Assembly (NCBI GenBank): GCA_051649085.1 | Contig: JBOFGK010000056.1 | Span: forward strand, 1 to 58,255 | Length of the DNA stretch: 58,255 bases | Direction of reading: 5' to 3' | DNA from: JBOFGK01 sp051649085 | GTDB taxonomy: Bacteria > Bacillota_I > Bacilli_A > UBA3375 | In this document: positions 1-7,793 of the stretch, piece after piece | How the letters are laid out: each line of letters opens with the position of its first letter | Numbering within the stretch: the first letter of the stretch is position 1 | Notes under the pieces: generated by a model | The model's database searches: none | Told to the model about the DNA's origin: nothing | Seen by the model: the letters and a program-made list of their open reading frames with translations, nothing else | Made by a program: the position numbers and the translations under genes

Positions 1-303
1 GATGGAGACATTACAAACCAAGTTAAAGTGTTACTTGGAAAAGTTGACCCAAATAAAGTTGGAAAATATCAATTAACTTATGGAGTTGAAGATAGCAAAG
101 GAAATGATGCTTATAAAACGATCACAGTTGAAGTGATTGAAGAACAAGCGGTAACACCAGTAACACCAGAAGAAAAACCAACTAAGCCCGAACAAAAACC
201 GGCAGTTGAGTCAACTGGTACACAAATGACCTTATTAGGAGTAATTGCAATCATGATTATGCTAATCTTAGTCACAGTAAGAAAAAGAATGAGAAGTAGA
301 TAA
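1..303 (+). CDS. C-terminal end of a cell-surface protein (5' partial)
   Basis: The reading frame is open from the first base, so only the last 100 residues are present. Residues 1-50 look like one bacterial Ig-like repeat of the Cry22/DUF5011 type, beginning DGDITNQV and containing GKYQLTYGVEDSKGN. A proline/glutamate/lysine-rich spacer (PVTPEEKPTKPEQKP) follows, then a hydrophobic segment (LLGVIAIMIMLILVTV) and a basic tail (RKRMRSR). This is the layout of a sortase substrate. The place of the LPXTG motif, however, holds VESTG, which lacks the Leu-Pro pair, so covalent anchoring is doubtful and the protein may simply stay membrane-anchored. A terminator-like hairpin lies about 180 bases downstream. 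Confidence 0.8.
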   Translation, partial: DGDITNQVKVLLGKVDPNKVGKYQLTYGVEDSKGNDAYKTITVEVIEEQAVTPVTPEEKPTKPEQKPAVESTGTQMTLLGVIAIMIMLILVTVRKRMRSR

Positions 304-821
304 AGAACTGTAGTCTTACGACTTGTTCAGAACAATGCGCAAACAGTGTAGCTTAAATTCGGATTTCTAACTTTGAAAAGAAGTAAAGAAGTTTAAGGAA
401 TCTGGATTTAACTACCAAGAAAAGCGTCGAGGGGTATTACCAAAACTTAAGAAGCAACAAAAATAACAAAAGAAAAAGAGTGTCTAAAAACTAAAATTTA
501 GATGCTCATTTTTTATCCTAGATTATTGAAGCTATTTCAAAGCTGTTGATTTAATAGGACTGCATAATTATCAAAGTGCAAGTGTACGTAAGGGTCTGTA
601 GAAAATCTAACGTTATTATTAGAAGAATAATAGATTTATTTAATGTGTTTTGAGAAGGGGATTGACAATTATGGACTATTTTGCTAAATTTAGCTAGATG
701 CGCATTACTTTTAAACGCATAAAAATGGAAAACTCCCAAAAGAAGCCCTAAATATGTTATATTAGTATAAAGAGTATATTTGTAAAAACCACTAGAAAAA
801 TTTGCTGTAATGAGAGGGAAG
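304..821. other. Gene-free stretch between surface protein and membrane protein
   Basis: No convincing gene. Bases 377-469 encode a 30-residue basic, sensible-looking peptide (KKFKESGFNYQEKRRG inside it), but stop codons lie just upstream in the same frame, so it may be the worn end of an old gene. A terminator-like hairpin lies at 478-514. Around 663 there is a TTGACA box with a poor -10 (TAAATT) 17 bases downstream. Confidence 0.4.
478..514 (+). terminator. Probable rho-independent terminator
   Basis: GAGTGTCTAAA (478-488) pairs with TTTAGATGCTC (497-507), 11 pairs including two G-U, and is followed by ATTTTTTA. It lies downstream of the surface protein gene. Confidence 0.65.
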
Positions 822-1229
822 ATGTTTAAAAATATTTTAATTGCAATTAGTAGTGTCATGTCACTATTTTATTACGGCTATTCAGCAAAAATTCTTTTAA
901 ATTATGTTGTAAAAGTAGAATTAGGGCTATTTTTTGTCGAACCTACATTTATTGTCACATTAGGACTTAACTTTCTACATCTTTTTGTTGGATTTTTAGC
1001 ATTAATTTTTAGTCTAATTGGTTTATTTGCACAAAAGAAAAAATATATATTGATTGCTACATTTTTATATGTAATCAGTATGTTATTATTTGTAGTAACA
1101 GGATTCCTGCAACTAGTTGCAACTATCTTATGTGGTGCAAGTTATCTCTTTTGGAAAAGTGCTGAAGAGCAAAAGCGACGAATGGTAGATAACTCATTAC
1201 AAATTGAATGGAACAAGAGAGAAAACTAA
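822..1229 (+). CDS. Small integral membrane protein, function unknown
   Basis: A 135-residue protein that is almost entirely hydrophobic. I see about four membrane segments (near residues 4-25, 33-65 as a long or double segment, and 70-108 as two more), ending in a charged tail rich in Glu, Lys and Arg. The ATG at 822 is preferred over 810 because GAGAGGG lies just before it. No family was recognised. It ends 17 bases before the response regulator gene and is probably cotranscribed with the two-component system. An accessory sensory or export role is possible but not shown by the sequence. Confidence 0.6.
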   Translation: MFKNILIAISSVMSLFYYGYSAKILLNYVVKVELGLFFVEPTFIVTLGLNFLHLFVGFLALIFSLIGLFAQKKKYILIATFLYVISMLLFVVTGFLQLVATILCGASYLFWKSAEEQKRRMVDNSLQIEWNKREN

Positions 1230-1246
1230 AAGTATTAGGAGTGAAA

Positions 1247-1933
1247 ATGCGTATTTTAATTGTTGATGACGAATTTGAATTAGCAAATATTTATCGAAAA
1301 GTATTAACAGGTTATGGGAAAACAGCTGATATAGCTTTGGATTTGAAAGCAGCAAAACAAAAATTTTTAGCAGTTCAATATGATTTGATCTTACTCGATA
1401 TGAATTTAACAGATGGAAGCGGAATTGAATTACTTGAAGAAATAAGGCTAGTTAATAAAAAAATTCCAATCATTATTATAAGTGCTCAAAACATTGATAC
1501 ACAAATTGCTAAAACTTTGAAAATAGGTGCTGATGATTACATGGTAAAACCAGTGAACTACGATGTATTAGATGCAAGAATTTCGGCTGTAATTAGACGA
1601 AATCAAGCAGAAATTACAAATGAAAAAGTGATTGGAAAATTGGTAATTGATTATAGTAATCGTCGAATAATGTATGATAAACAACCGATCATTTTAACAA
1701 ATAAAGAGTATGAAATTTTCTTAATAATAGTCTCAACTTACCCAGATTATTGTTCCACAGAAATGATTGTCGAAAAAAGTTATGATGAATATTTTGATCC
1801 AAGTTCAACAGTTTTACGAGTACATATTTCTAAACTGAAGAAGAAACTTAACCAAGCAGCTGACTATGAATTATTGTTTTTGAAAAGAGGATGGGGGTAT
1901 AATATATGCGCCGAAAAACCAAAAGAAAAGTAA
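1247..1933 (+). CDS. OmpR/PhoB-family response regulator
   Basis: A 228-residue two-component response regulator. The receiver domain (about residues 1-120) has the acidic pair DD at 7-8, the phospho-acceptor D51 in LILLDMN, and the conserved Lys in YMVKPV. The second half is a winged-helix DNA-binding domain of the OmpR type (LTNKEYEIFLI, then VLRVHISKLKKKL). The ATG at 1247 is chosen because TTAGGAGTG precedes it and the protein then starts with the canonical MRILIVDDE; an upstream in-frame ATG at 1208 has no such site. It overlaps the kinase gene by 28 bases. The downstream permease, pseudo-ATPase and PstS-like genes are plausible targets. Confidence 0.9.
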   Translation: MRILIVDDEFELANIYRKVLTGYGKTADIALDLKAAKQKFLAVQYDLILLDMNLTDGSGIELLEEIRLVNKKIPIIIISAQNIDTQIAKTLKIGADDYMVKPVNYDVLDARISAVIRRNQAEITNEKVIGKLVIDYSNRRIMYDKQPIILTNKEYEIFLIIVSTYPDYCSTEMIVEKSYDEYFDPSSTVLRVHISKLKKKLNQAADYELLFLKRGWGYNICAEKPKEK

Positions 1934-3051
1934 TAACTGTCGTTGTTTTAAACAGTCTAATCATTATTGGACTGTTTTCTTTTCAAGCACTTACAATTAC
2001 AAAAGATGTAAAAGAATTACAAGATTTAACAAATCAAAATATTTTAAATATGGATAGTTTTCTTGTAACAAAAACAACTGATACAACAACAATTAGTAGT
2101 ATTGAAGATGAACAAAATCCTGCTAGTGATACTGAAAATATGAAAATAAAAGCTTCTGCAGCTCAAAATGTTTTTTTTGGTGGACAAGTTGATGTGGAAT
2201 ATAATCAATTTTACATTCGTGTAATTCAAAATATTGTGATTTTAGTAATCTTCAGTGCTATTTTAGTAACTATTGCAATTTTTCGAATTTTACAAATATA
2301 TCGCAGAGAAAGTAACTACCTTTTACATGAGATTGATTTAGGTGAAGTTGAAAATAGTTATGATTTAAAAGAAGCAAAAGCGTTGCAAAATCGAATTAAT
2401 TTACAACGAAAAGAAAGTTTGGACTTAGTCTCAAAAATTCAAAATATAAATAAATACATAACACATGAGCAAAAAAATTCATTGGCGATTTTAAAAGGTA
2501 AAGTATTATTTGAAGATAAAAATGAGATTGTAAAATACATTGATAAAATTAATTTACAAATTGATGACATTAACAGTTTAACCTCAGTTGAAAATGAACG
2601 TGAACTTGTGAAAATTGATTTATTGATGTTAGTTGCCGAATTGGTTGATTATTACTCGCACTTTGAAATTGATTTTTTTTTCTCAGATGAAGAAGATGAG
2701 TTTACAATTTATTCCCGCAAAGTGTGGATGGAACGAGCAATTAGTAATATTATAGAAAATGCCTTTAATTATGGAGCAACAAAAGTATGGATCAATTTGG
2801 AAAAATACGCTGATAATATAATTTTACAAATAGCAAATAATGGAAATAAAATAGAACAAACGAAAATACCGTTAATCTTTAATGTCAATTTCCGATTGAA
2901 CAATCTAAAAGATAATGGACGTGGAATTGGACTAGCTCTTGTGAAAAATGTTGTTGATCTCTCACATGGTTCAATTTTCTGTGAAAGTACAGAACAATTA
3001 ACTTCATTCATTATGTCGTTTCCAGACAGTGAGGTGAATGATGAAATTTAA
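1906..3051 (+). CDS. Membrane sensor histidine kinase
   Basis: A 381-residue sensor kinase paired with the preceding regulator. It has a membrane segment near residues 9-30, an extracytoplasmic loop of about 70 residues rich in Thr, Ser and Asn, and a second membrane segment near 104-128. The cytoplasmic half has a phospho-acceptor H187 in the H-box ITHEQKNSLAI, an N-box ISNIIENAFNYG and an ATP-lid glycine motif NGRGIGLALV. The H-box differs from the common HELRTP form. The loop is small and gives no hint of the ligand. The start lies inside the regulator gene (28-base overlap), and the stop lies just after the permease start, so translation is probably coupled. Confidence 0.88.
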   Translation: MRRKTKRKVITVVVLNSLIIIGLFSFQALTITKDVKELQDLTNQNILNMDSFLVTKTTDTTTISSIEDEQNPASDTENMKIKASAAQNVFFGGQVDVEYNQFYIRVIQNIVILVIFSAILVTIAIFRILQIYRRESNYLLHEIDLGEVENSYDLKEAKALQNRINLQRKESLDLVSKIQNINKYITHEQKNSLAILKGKVLFEDKNEIVKYIDKINLQIDDINSLTSVENERELVKIDLLMLVAELVDYYSHFEIDFFFSDEEDEFTIYSRKVWMERAISNIIENAFNYGATKVWINLEKYADNIILQIANNGNKIEQTKIPLIFNVNFRLNNLKDNGRGIGLALVKNVVDLSHGSIFCESTEQLTSFIMSFPDSEVNDEI

Positions 3052-4354
3052 CTATTTCAAAATATATTTAAAGAAAAACTTCTTTAGTCATGTACCATTA
3101 GTAATTGGCTTAGCAATTGGAGCGTTTTTCTTTGGTTTGTCGATTTTAGTTTTCAATAGTTCGGCAATTCAAATTGAACAAGTAAATCAAGAGTACGGAC
3201 AAAATTATATGATTAAAAAAAAGGTTGATGATATTATCCCAAATACATCCGAATTAAATGCTCAAGACATGCCGTCAATTGAATTACTAAGAAAGTTTGG
3301 AACGAGTGAATATGTCAAAGATATGGATATTCAAGCAAGTAACAAAATTGAACTTAAAAACATAAATTTAATAGGTAAACCAGAAAATGCACAAGCGATT
3401 ATAACAACATTTCAAGAAAACTCCCACTTACAAGCACCTTTAGGTAATTCAATTAAATTAGAGCAAGGTGCATACCCAACAAAATCAGGGGACGTATTAA
3501 TTTCTGAGCAATTGGCTCAAAAAAACAAGCTAAGACTTGATTCAAAATTAACAATTGTGAATAATGATCAAGAAAGAGAAGTAACGGTTAAAGGAATATT
3601 CAGTATAATCAATAAGCAAAATACCAATGAATTACTTGAAAGTGTCTATAATTCAGATAATACAATTTATGAGTACCAAGTTGTTGAACAGTCGATACTT
3701 GCTTCGGATAGTGCTTTAAATGCTAGTTATCACTTGAAAAAACAACAAGATGGGGAAGTTTTTGAAAATGACCTTTATAAAATGGGTCTTTCAAATGAGT
3801 ATTATGTTGACAACAATCAAATTTTAATTGCTAATATTACCGCAAATTTAGAAAATGCCAAAAACACTTCATTGCTTATATGTATTTCTAGCTTTTTTAT
3901 TTCTTGTATTATATTAATTGCATATAATCGTCGAACACTTGAGCGAAATATTAAAGAATTTGAAATCCTAAATCTGTTTAGACTCCGAAAAAAAGAATTG
4001 ATTTTAGTTACGATTCTCGAAAAGTCGCTTGTAATCGCAATCGCAATTACTGTTGCATTTTTCCAACTTTCACTAAATGCACAATCTTTTGCAAATTTAG
4101 TTACAGAAATTAATATAAAAAATGAAAAATCAAATTTTGAATTACCGCAAAGTACTTTAAGTGATATTCAGTTAATTGAAGGTTCTTTACCGACCATTGA
4201 AGATGTAAAAATTAATTTGAGTAACAAAACAATAATTGAATTAATTGGTTATGTGGTAGTTTTAATTTTAATTGTTGCAATCCAGAATCACTTTACAATA
4301 AGTACAAGAAGAATGAGACTATTTGGGAGAAATTATGATGAAAGTGAAAATTAA
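3041..4354 (+). CDS. FtsX/MacB-type ABC transporter permease-like protein
   Basis: A 437-residue membrane protein with the FtsX/MacB layout: one N-terminal membrane helix (about 16-38), a large extracytoplasmic domain (about 39-275), then helices near 276-297 and 325-345, a second outer loop of about 65 residues, and a last helix near 405-425. MacB-type domains of this kind transmit mechanical force rather than moving substrate through a pore. The start at 3041 is favoured over 3038 because of spacing from GAGGTG. It overlaps the kinase gene, and its end overlaps the next gene, whose product has a dead ATPase fold. No intact ATPase is encoded nearby, which is odd for this family. Confidence 0.72.
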   Translation: MKFNYFKIYLKKNFFSHVPLVIGLAIGAFFFGLSILVFNSSAIQIEQVNQEYGQNYMIKKKVDDIIPNTSELNAQDMPSIELLRKFGTSEYVKDMDIQASNKIELKNINLIGKPENAQAIITTFQENSHLQAPLGNSIKLEQGAYPTKSGDVLISEQLAQKNKLRLDSKLTIVNNDQEREVTVKGIFSIINKQNTNELLESVYNSDNTIYEYQVVEQSILASDSALNASYHLKKQQDGEVFENDLYKMGLSNEYYVDNNQILIANITANLENAKNTSLLICISSFFISCIILIAYNRRTLERNIKEFEILNLFRLRKKELILVTILEKSLVIAIAITVAFFQLSLNAQSFANLVTEINIKNEKSNFELPQSTLSDIQLIEGSLPTIEDVKINLSNKTIIELIGYVVVLILIVAIQNHFTISTRRMRLFGRNYDESEN

Positions 4355-4973
4355 TAATTCAGCAAAATCAGTTAAATCCCCATTGCAGCTAATTAACTGC
4401 CAGTTTGAAGCGACTAAAATATATAGTATTACGGGGAGTGATGCAAGGGGTGCATACACGCTATTGCAAATTCTTTGTGGTCAAAAAGAAAGTGAGTATG
4501 TGACTTTTAATCAAAAAAAATTAAGCGACTATGATATTGAAACTTATCTTCAAGACGATTTATCAATTATTTCTAACGAAATCAGTTTATTACAAGAATA
4601 TACAGTAATGGAGAATCTTGAATATACACTTACGAATTTTCGAACGATTAAACCGGAAATTATTCGTTTGTTATCAGAATTTAAGTTAGAAAAGTACCAA
4701 AATATAAAGGCATCAAAATTGAGTTTTCTAGAGCAAAAAAAATTAATGATTGTTCGGGCACTTTGTAAGCAATGTAAATTATTGATTGCTTATCATCCAA
4801 CAGAAGGATTTTCGGAGGAAGAAAGTAAACTTGTCATTGGTAACTTGCAGAAAAAAAGAGATCAAGGAGTATGTGTAGTGCTCCTGACAAATGATTTAGA
4901 ATTAGTTTTAAATAGTAATATAATCTATTCATTAGATAATGGATATTTAAATTTTATTAAACAACAAAATTAA
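4335..4973 (+). CDS. Degenerate ABC ATPase-like protein (predicted pseudo-ATPase)
   Basis: A 212-residue protein that lines up along its length with ABC transporter ATPase domains but has lost the catalytic residues. The Walker A position reads ITGSDARGAYTLLQIL, so the Lys is Ala and the Ser is Tyr. The signature reads KLSFLEQKK instead of LSGGEQQR. Walker B reads LLIAYHPTEGF, so the usual Asp-Glu is Tyr-His. The H-loop reads LLTNDLEL with Asn for His, and the Q-loop Gln is missing. The reading frame is intact with a good start (GGGAG before ATG 4335) and sits directly after the permease gene. It is therefore probably a functional but non-hydrolysing partner of the permease, rather than a decaying pseudogene. 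Confidence 0.75.
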   Translation: MMKVKINNSAKSVKSPLQLINCQFEATKIYSITGSDARGAYTLLQILCGQKESEYVTFNQKKLSDYDIETYLQDDLSIISNEISLLQEYTVMENLEYTLTNFRTIKPEIIRLLSEFKLEKYQNIKASKLSFLEQKKLMIVRALCKQCKLLIAYHPTEGFSEEESKLVIGNLQKKRDQGVCVVLLTNDLELVLNSNIIYSLDNGYLNFIKQQN

Positions 4974-5014
4974 GTGAATTTCATCAAAATAGCCAACAAA
5001 AATAAAAAATCTAG

Positions 5015-5020
5015 TATAAT
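5015..5020 (+). promoter_or_regulatory. -10 box upstream of the PstS-like gene
   Basis: TATAAT within CTAGTATAATATA, 40 bases before the start codon. No clear -35 box is visible at the usual distance, which would fit a promoter needing an activator such as the upstream response regulator (inference). Confidence 0.5.
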
Positions 5021-5059
5021 ATATAAGAGTAAAATTAAGATGTATTTTTTAGGAGTAAA

Positions 5060-5860
5060 ATGAAGCGTATATATAAAGTATTAAGTAGTTTGTTACTAGC
5101 AATTATCCTTACGGGTTGTGCAGCTAAGGATTCAAAGTCAACAGTTATTTCAATAGGTGGTTCAACTTCAGTTCAACAATTTGCTGAAGAACATTTAATA
5201 CCGCAAGCCAATGCGGACTTAGGAATGGAAGCGACATATCAGGCAACAGGAAGTGCAGATGGTGTTGTAAAGGCAACAGAAGGAACATATAATATTGGAA
5301 TGTCATCTCGTGATCTTAAGCCAGCGGAGGCTAAAAAAGTTGAAAGTCAAACATTAGCATATGATGGAATTGCAGTAATTGTAAATGAACAAAATCCAGT
5401 TAAAAATTTAACATCAGAACAATTACAGGCAATTTATAAAGGTGAAATAACAAACTGGAATCAAGTTGGTGGTGAAGATCGTGAAATTTCGGTCGTATCA
5501 CGAGAAGATGGTAGTGGAACAAGAACTGCGTTTGAAGAATTAGCAGAAATTGAAGATGGTGTAGATGCTGATGTAATTCAATCAGGAAATGGTGATGTGG
5601 GAACAACTGTAAAAATGAATCCGTCAGCAATAGGGTACATTTCATTTCAAAACCTTTCAAATGATTTGACGACAGTTGCAATTGATGGTGTAGCTGCTCT
5701 TCCGAAAAATGTTTTAAATAAAACATATAAATTAGCTCGTCCATTTGTAATGGTCTGGAATAAAGAAGAACAATCAGAGAATTCACAAAAATATATTGAA
5801 TGGATTATCAAAAATAGTTCGGAAATTGCCCCAGAAGCAGGTTTAATTCCTGTAGATTAA
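5060..5860 (+). CDS. pstS: PstS-like phosphate-binding lipoprotein
   Basis: A 266-residue extracytoplasmic solute-binding lipoprotein. The signal peptide ends in the lipobox ILTGC. The mature part has the PstS phosphate-binding elements: GGSTSV near the N-terminus, the ATGSADG segment, NIGMSSRDL, and REDGSGTRTAFEEL. The length is usual for Gram-positive PstS. AGGAG precedes the ATG. No pstC, pstA, pstB or phoU follows, so this is a solitary binding protein located directly after the two-component/permease cluster. It could be part of phosphate sensing rather than transport, or could feed a Pst transporter encoded elsewhere. Confidence 0.85.
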   Translation: MKRIYKVLSSLLLAIILTGCAAKDSKSTVISIGGSTSVQQFAEEHLIPQANADLGMEATYQATGSADGVVKATEGTYNIGMSSRDLKPAEAKKVESQTLAYDGIAVIVNEQNPVKNLTSEQLQAIYKGEITNWNQVGGEDREISVVSREDGSGTRTAFEELAEIEDGVDADVIQSGNGDVGTTVKMNPSAIGYISFQNLSNDLTTVAIDGVAALPKNVLNKTYKLARPFVMVWNKEEQSENSQKYIEWIIKNSSEIAPEAGLIPVD

Positions 5861-6289
5861 AACTAAATATATTTTAAAATTAGAATATAAGTAAAATCAT
5901 TTAAAATATAATTGTAAACAGTATATAAAATCTCGAAAAAATCTAATTAGATTTTTTTTTGATTTTATGAAAAATAAACGTAAAAAAACCAAAAAAAAAG
6001 AATATAAATGATAAAATAATTTTATATTATAAATGATTAGCAGTGTAAAATAACTGATTATGTATAATATAAAGGGGATTGTTATAAAAAGAATCAAAAT
6101 TATTTAAAAATAAAGCAAGATAATTGGTTGATGTCTAAGTTAATTATAAAGGTTTTTTGTGATACAAGGCGAAAAATAGTAGGAATAATAAAATATAATG
6201 TGTTTTGATGTAGAAACACAGTTTGTTGCAAATTTCAAGCTTCCGATTAATTTGTGAATATATTATTATTTCTATGTGAAAGAGGAAAT
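5861..6289. other. Gene-free stretch upstream of the short PRD regulator
   Basis: Very AT-rich and without a credible gene. It contains a weak terminator-like palindrome (5936-5960), a TTGTAAACAG decamer at 5912 that recurs in the inverted repeat at 48203-48250, and a TATAAT at 6194-6199 that may drive the next gene. Confidence 0.4.
5936..5960 (+). terminator. Weak terminator downstream of pstS
   Basis: AAAAATCTAATTAGATTTTTTTTT: a short AT-only palindrome around AATCTAATTAGATT followed by a T run. Stability is low because it has few G-C pairs. Confidence 0.4.
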
Positions 6290-7186
6290 ATGATAAATGA
6301 GAGAATGATTAATATAATTAAATTTCTTGAACTCAACAACGGATCAACAATTACAGAGGTTGCCCAAAAACTCAAAGAAACAGAACAAATTATTCACTGT
6401 GATGTAAAAAGAATTAATGAAATTTTAGAATTTCATCAACATCCTAAAGTACATAAAAAAGCAAAAGGAGAACTAGTATTACCAAAAAAAATTAATCATT
6501 TAATTTTTAAGGATCTAAAACAAAAGTTCTTTTTAGAAGAACAATTGATTAAGCTCGAAAAAGCGAATGTGGGAATAGACTCTACTGCTGAACAATTAAA
6601 TATTTTAAAGCCAATTGTTATTAAAATTTGTGAACAACTAGAAGAAAAATTAAGCCAAGAATTTACAAATGATGAAGTTTTAATGAAAGATTTGACGGAA
6701 CAATTACAATTGATTTTAAATCGAAGTCGTACAGTCTACGTAAGTGACCCGAAAAGTGCGTTAGCACAAAGTGATCAATATTTATTTGAGTATGTGGCAG
6801 AAGTAATTACTCATATTTGTGAATTAGATGATTTAACAAATGAGTTAGACATCCTCAATTTAACAATTTGTTTTTTACTAAGTTTAAAACGAAAAATTAT
6901 AATTGAAAATAAACAAGTTTTATTGATATGTGGGTTCGGTAGTAAAATTGCATGTCAAATTAAAGAAATACTAGAAGAACAATTTTATATTGATATAAGT
7001 TATACATCTCCACTTTTTTTAGAGACAGTTGAGAGACTTGAAGATGTGGAATATATAATTACCACAAATGAACTAGAGCATTCGGTTAATTGTCAGGTTT
7101 TGAAAATAAATTTAATTCCAAGTATTGAAGATTTTATACTTTTAGAACAAAATGGTTTAACAAGAAGAATAAAAAATAAAAATTGA
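6290..7186 (+). CDS. Shortened PRD/EIIB-type transcriptional regulator
   Basis: A 298-residue paralogue of the regulator at 7794. The N-terminal helix-turn-helix region (starting MINERMINIIKF) matches the other protein (MISERMLKVIKF). The next recognisable part is PRD2 (about residues 105-205), then an EIIB-like domain starting LLICGFGS with its Cys. The second HTH, the first PRD and the C-terminal EIIA domain of the longer protein are missing. In PRD2 the segment aligned with TQHLVPIFEREHA reads TEQLQLILNRSRT, so the likely phospho-histidines are gone. ATG 6290 is chosen because AGAGG precedes it and the paralogue starts the same way. It may be a phosphorylation-insensitive relative or partner of the full regulator. 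Confidence 0.75.
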   Translation: MINERMINIIKFLELNNGSTITEVAQKLKETEQIIHCDVKRINEILEFHQHPKVHKKAKGELVLPKKINHLIFKDLKQKFFLEEQLIKLEKANVGIDSTAEQLNILKPIVIKICEQLEEKLSQEFTNDEVLMKDLTEQLQLILNRSRTVYVSDPKSALAQSDQYLFEYVAEVITHICELDDLTNELDILNLTICFLLSLKRKIIIENKQVLLICGFGSKIACQIKEILEEQFYIDISYTSPLFLETVERLEDVEYIITTNELEHSVNCQVLKINLIPSIEDFILLEQNGLTRRIKNKN

Positions 7187-7332
7187 AAAACAAAAATGCA
7201 GCAACAAAAAAGTTGTAGATAACACTTATCGTTAATAAAATGAAACGATGGATGAAAGTTTAAAATAACTATTTGGATTGACTAAATCAAAAGGGTGAAA
7301 AAAAATGTAAAAAAAAGTACATTTTTTACTAC

Positions 7333-7361
7333 TTTCTAAATGATTTGTAGTATGGTATACT
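7333..7361 (+). promoter_or_regulatory. Promoter for candidate small RNA
   Basis: TTTCTA (7333-7338), a 17-base spacer and TATACT (7356-7361), with an extended -10 TGG just before it. The predicted start is near G7368. Confidence 0.5.
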
Positions 7362-7367
7362 TATTTT

Positions 7368-7611
7368 GTAAGATTATGATAAGTAGAATTCATTTGAAAA
7401 ACAATTGGGAATAAAAGTCAATCTTACAATATTAAACAAAATTCTTTTCAGAGTAACGACCTAGAATGATACAATTGATTTAATGAACAAAAAAGTTCTT
7501 AAAGTAAAATTGATATCAAATTCTACAAGATTAGATTTTATTTGACTGAAATCTAAAAATGAGAAATAAAGTATTTCTCATAGAAAAAGCCAAATTTTTT
7601 GGCTTTTTTTT
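7368..7611 (+). ncRNA. Candidate small structured RNA
   Basis: A stretch of about 244 bases between a promoter and a strong terminator, without an evident coding frame. Its 5' end GTAAGATT (7368-7375) pairs with AATCTTAC (7420-7427). Further hairpins are GAAC/GTTC around 7484, TAGATTT/AAATCTA near 7532-7558, and GAGAAATA/TATTTCTC (7561-7579), followed by the terminator. It resembles no RNA family I know: no T-box, tmRNA or B12-box signature. It could be an independent small RNA or a long attenuated leader for the regulator at 7794. Confidence 0.4.
7584..7611 (+). terminator. Rho-independent terminator of candidate small RNA
   Basis: AGCCAAA (7588-7594), loop TTT, TTTGGCT (7598-7604) and a T run, with an A run upstream. 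It lies 180 bases before the next start codon. Confidence 0.8.
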
Positions 7612-7737
7612 ATAATCAACAAAAATTTTCAAAATGCATACAGATAATGAAGATAATAAGCAAAATTTATCCGTAAATAGTAAATACTTCTTATAATAAG
7701 AATATAGCTAGAAATAATCAAAAAAAAAATAAAAAAT

Positions 7738-7765
7738 TTGCACCTTTATTTGTAAACGATAATAT
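7738..7765 (+). promoter_or_regulatory. PTS operon promoter with overlapping cre-like site
   Basis: TTGCAC (7738-7743), 16 bases, TAATAT (7760-7765). The 15-mer TTGTAAACGATAATA (7750-7764) overlaps the -10 and matches the CcpA operator consensus WTGNAANCGNWNNCW at all but one position (T for C at position 14). Binding here would block the promoter (inference). Confidence 0.45.
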
Positions 7766-7793
7766 GGTAAGATATGAATGTAAAAGAGGTAAA

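Larger units (their letters stand above)
7187..7793. other. Long intergenic region with candidate small RNA and PTS promoter
   Basis: There is no open frame of interest in this 600-base gap. It holds a promoter-like sequence (7333-7361), a series of inverted repeats ending in a strong terminator (7588-7611), and a promoter with an overlapping cre-like site (7738-7765) for the regulator gene. Confidence 0.6.

Noticed and set aside
346..370. Short similarity between TGTAGCTTAAATTCGG near 347 and TGTAGCTTAATTCGG near 42920
   Set aside because: About 15 matching bases with one gap; this is near what chance gives between AT-rich intergenic regions, and the flanks do not match.
377..469. Possible relic of a gene or transposase tail
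   Set aside because: Only 30 codons, with stops directly upstream in the same frame and no recognisable family; too little to call a pseudogene.
551..859. Minus-strand open frame of 102 codons
   Set aside because: No binding site, low-complexity composition, and it overlaps the start of the plus-strand membrane protein gene.
4323..4334. TTG at 4323 as the start of the pseudo-ATPase gene
   Set aside because: It lies upstream of the GGGAG site, which instead serves ATG 4335 (or 4338).
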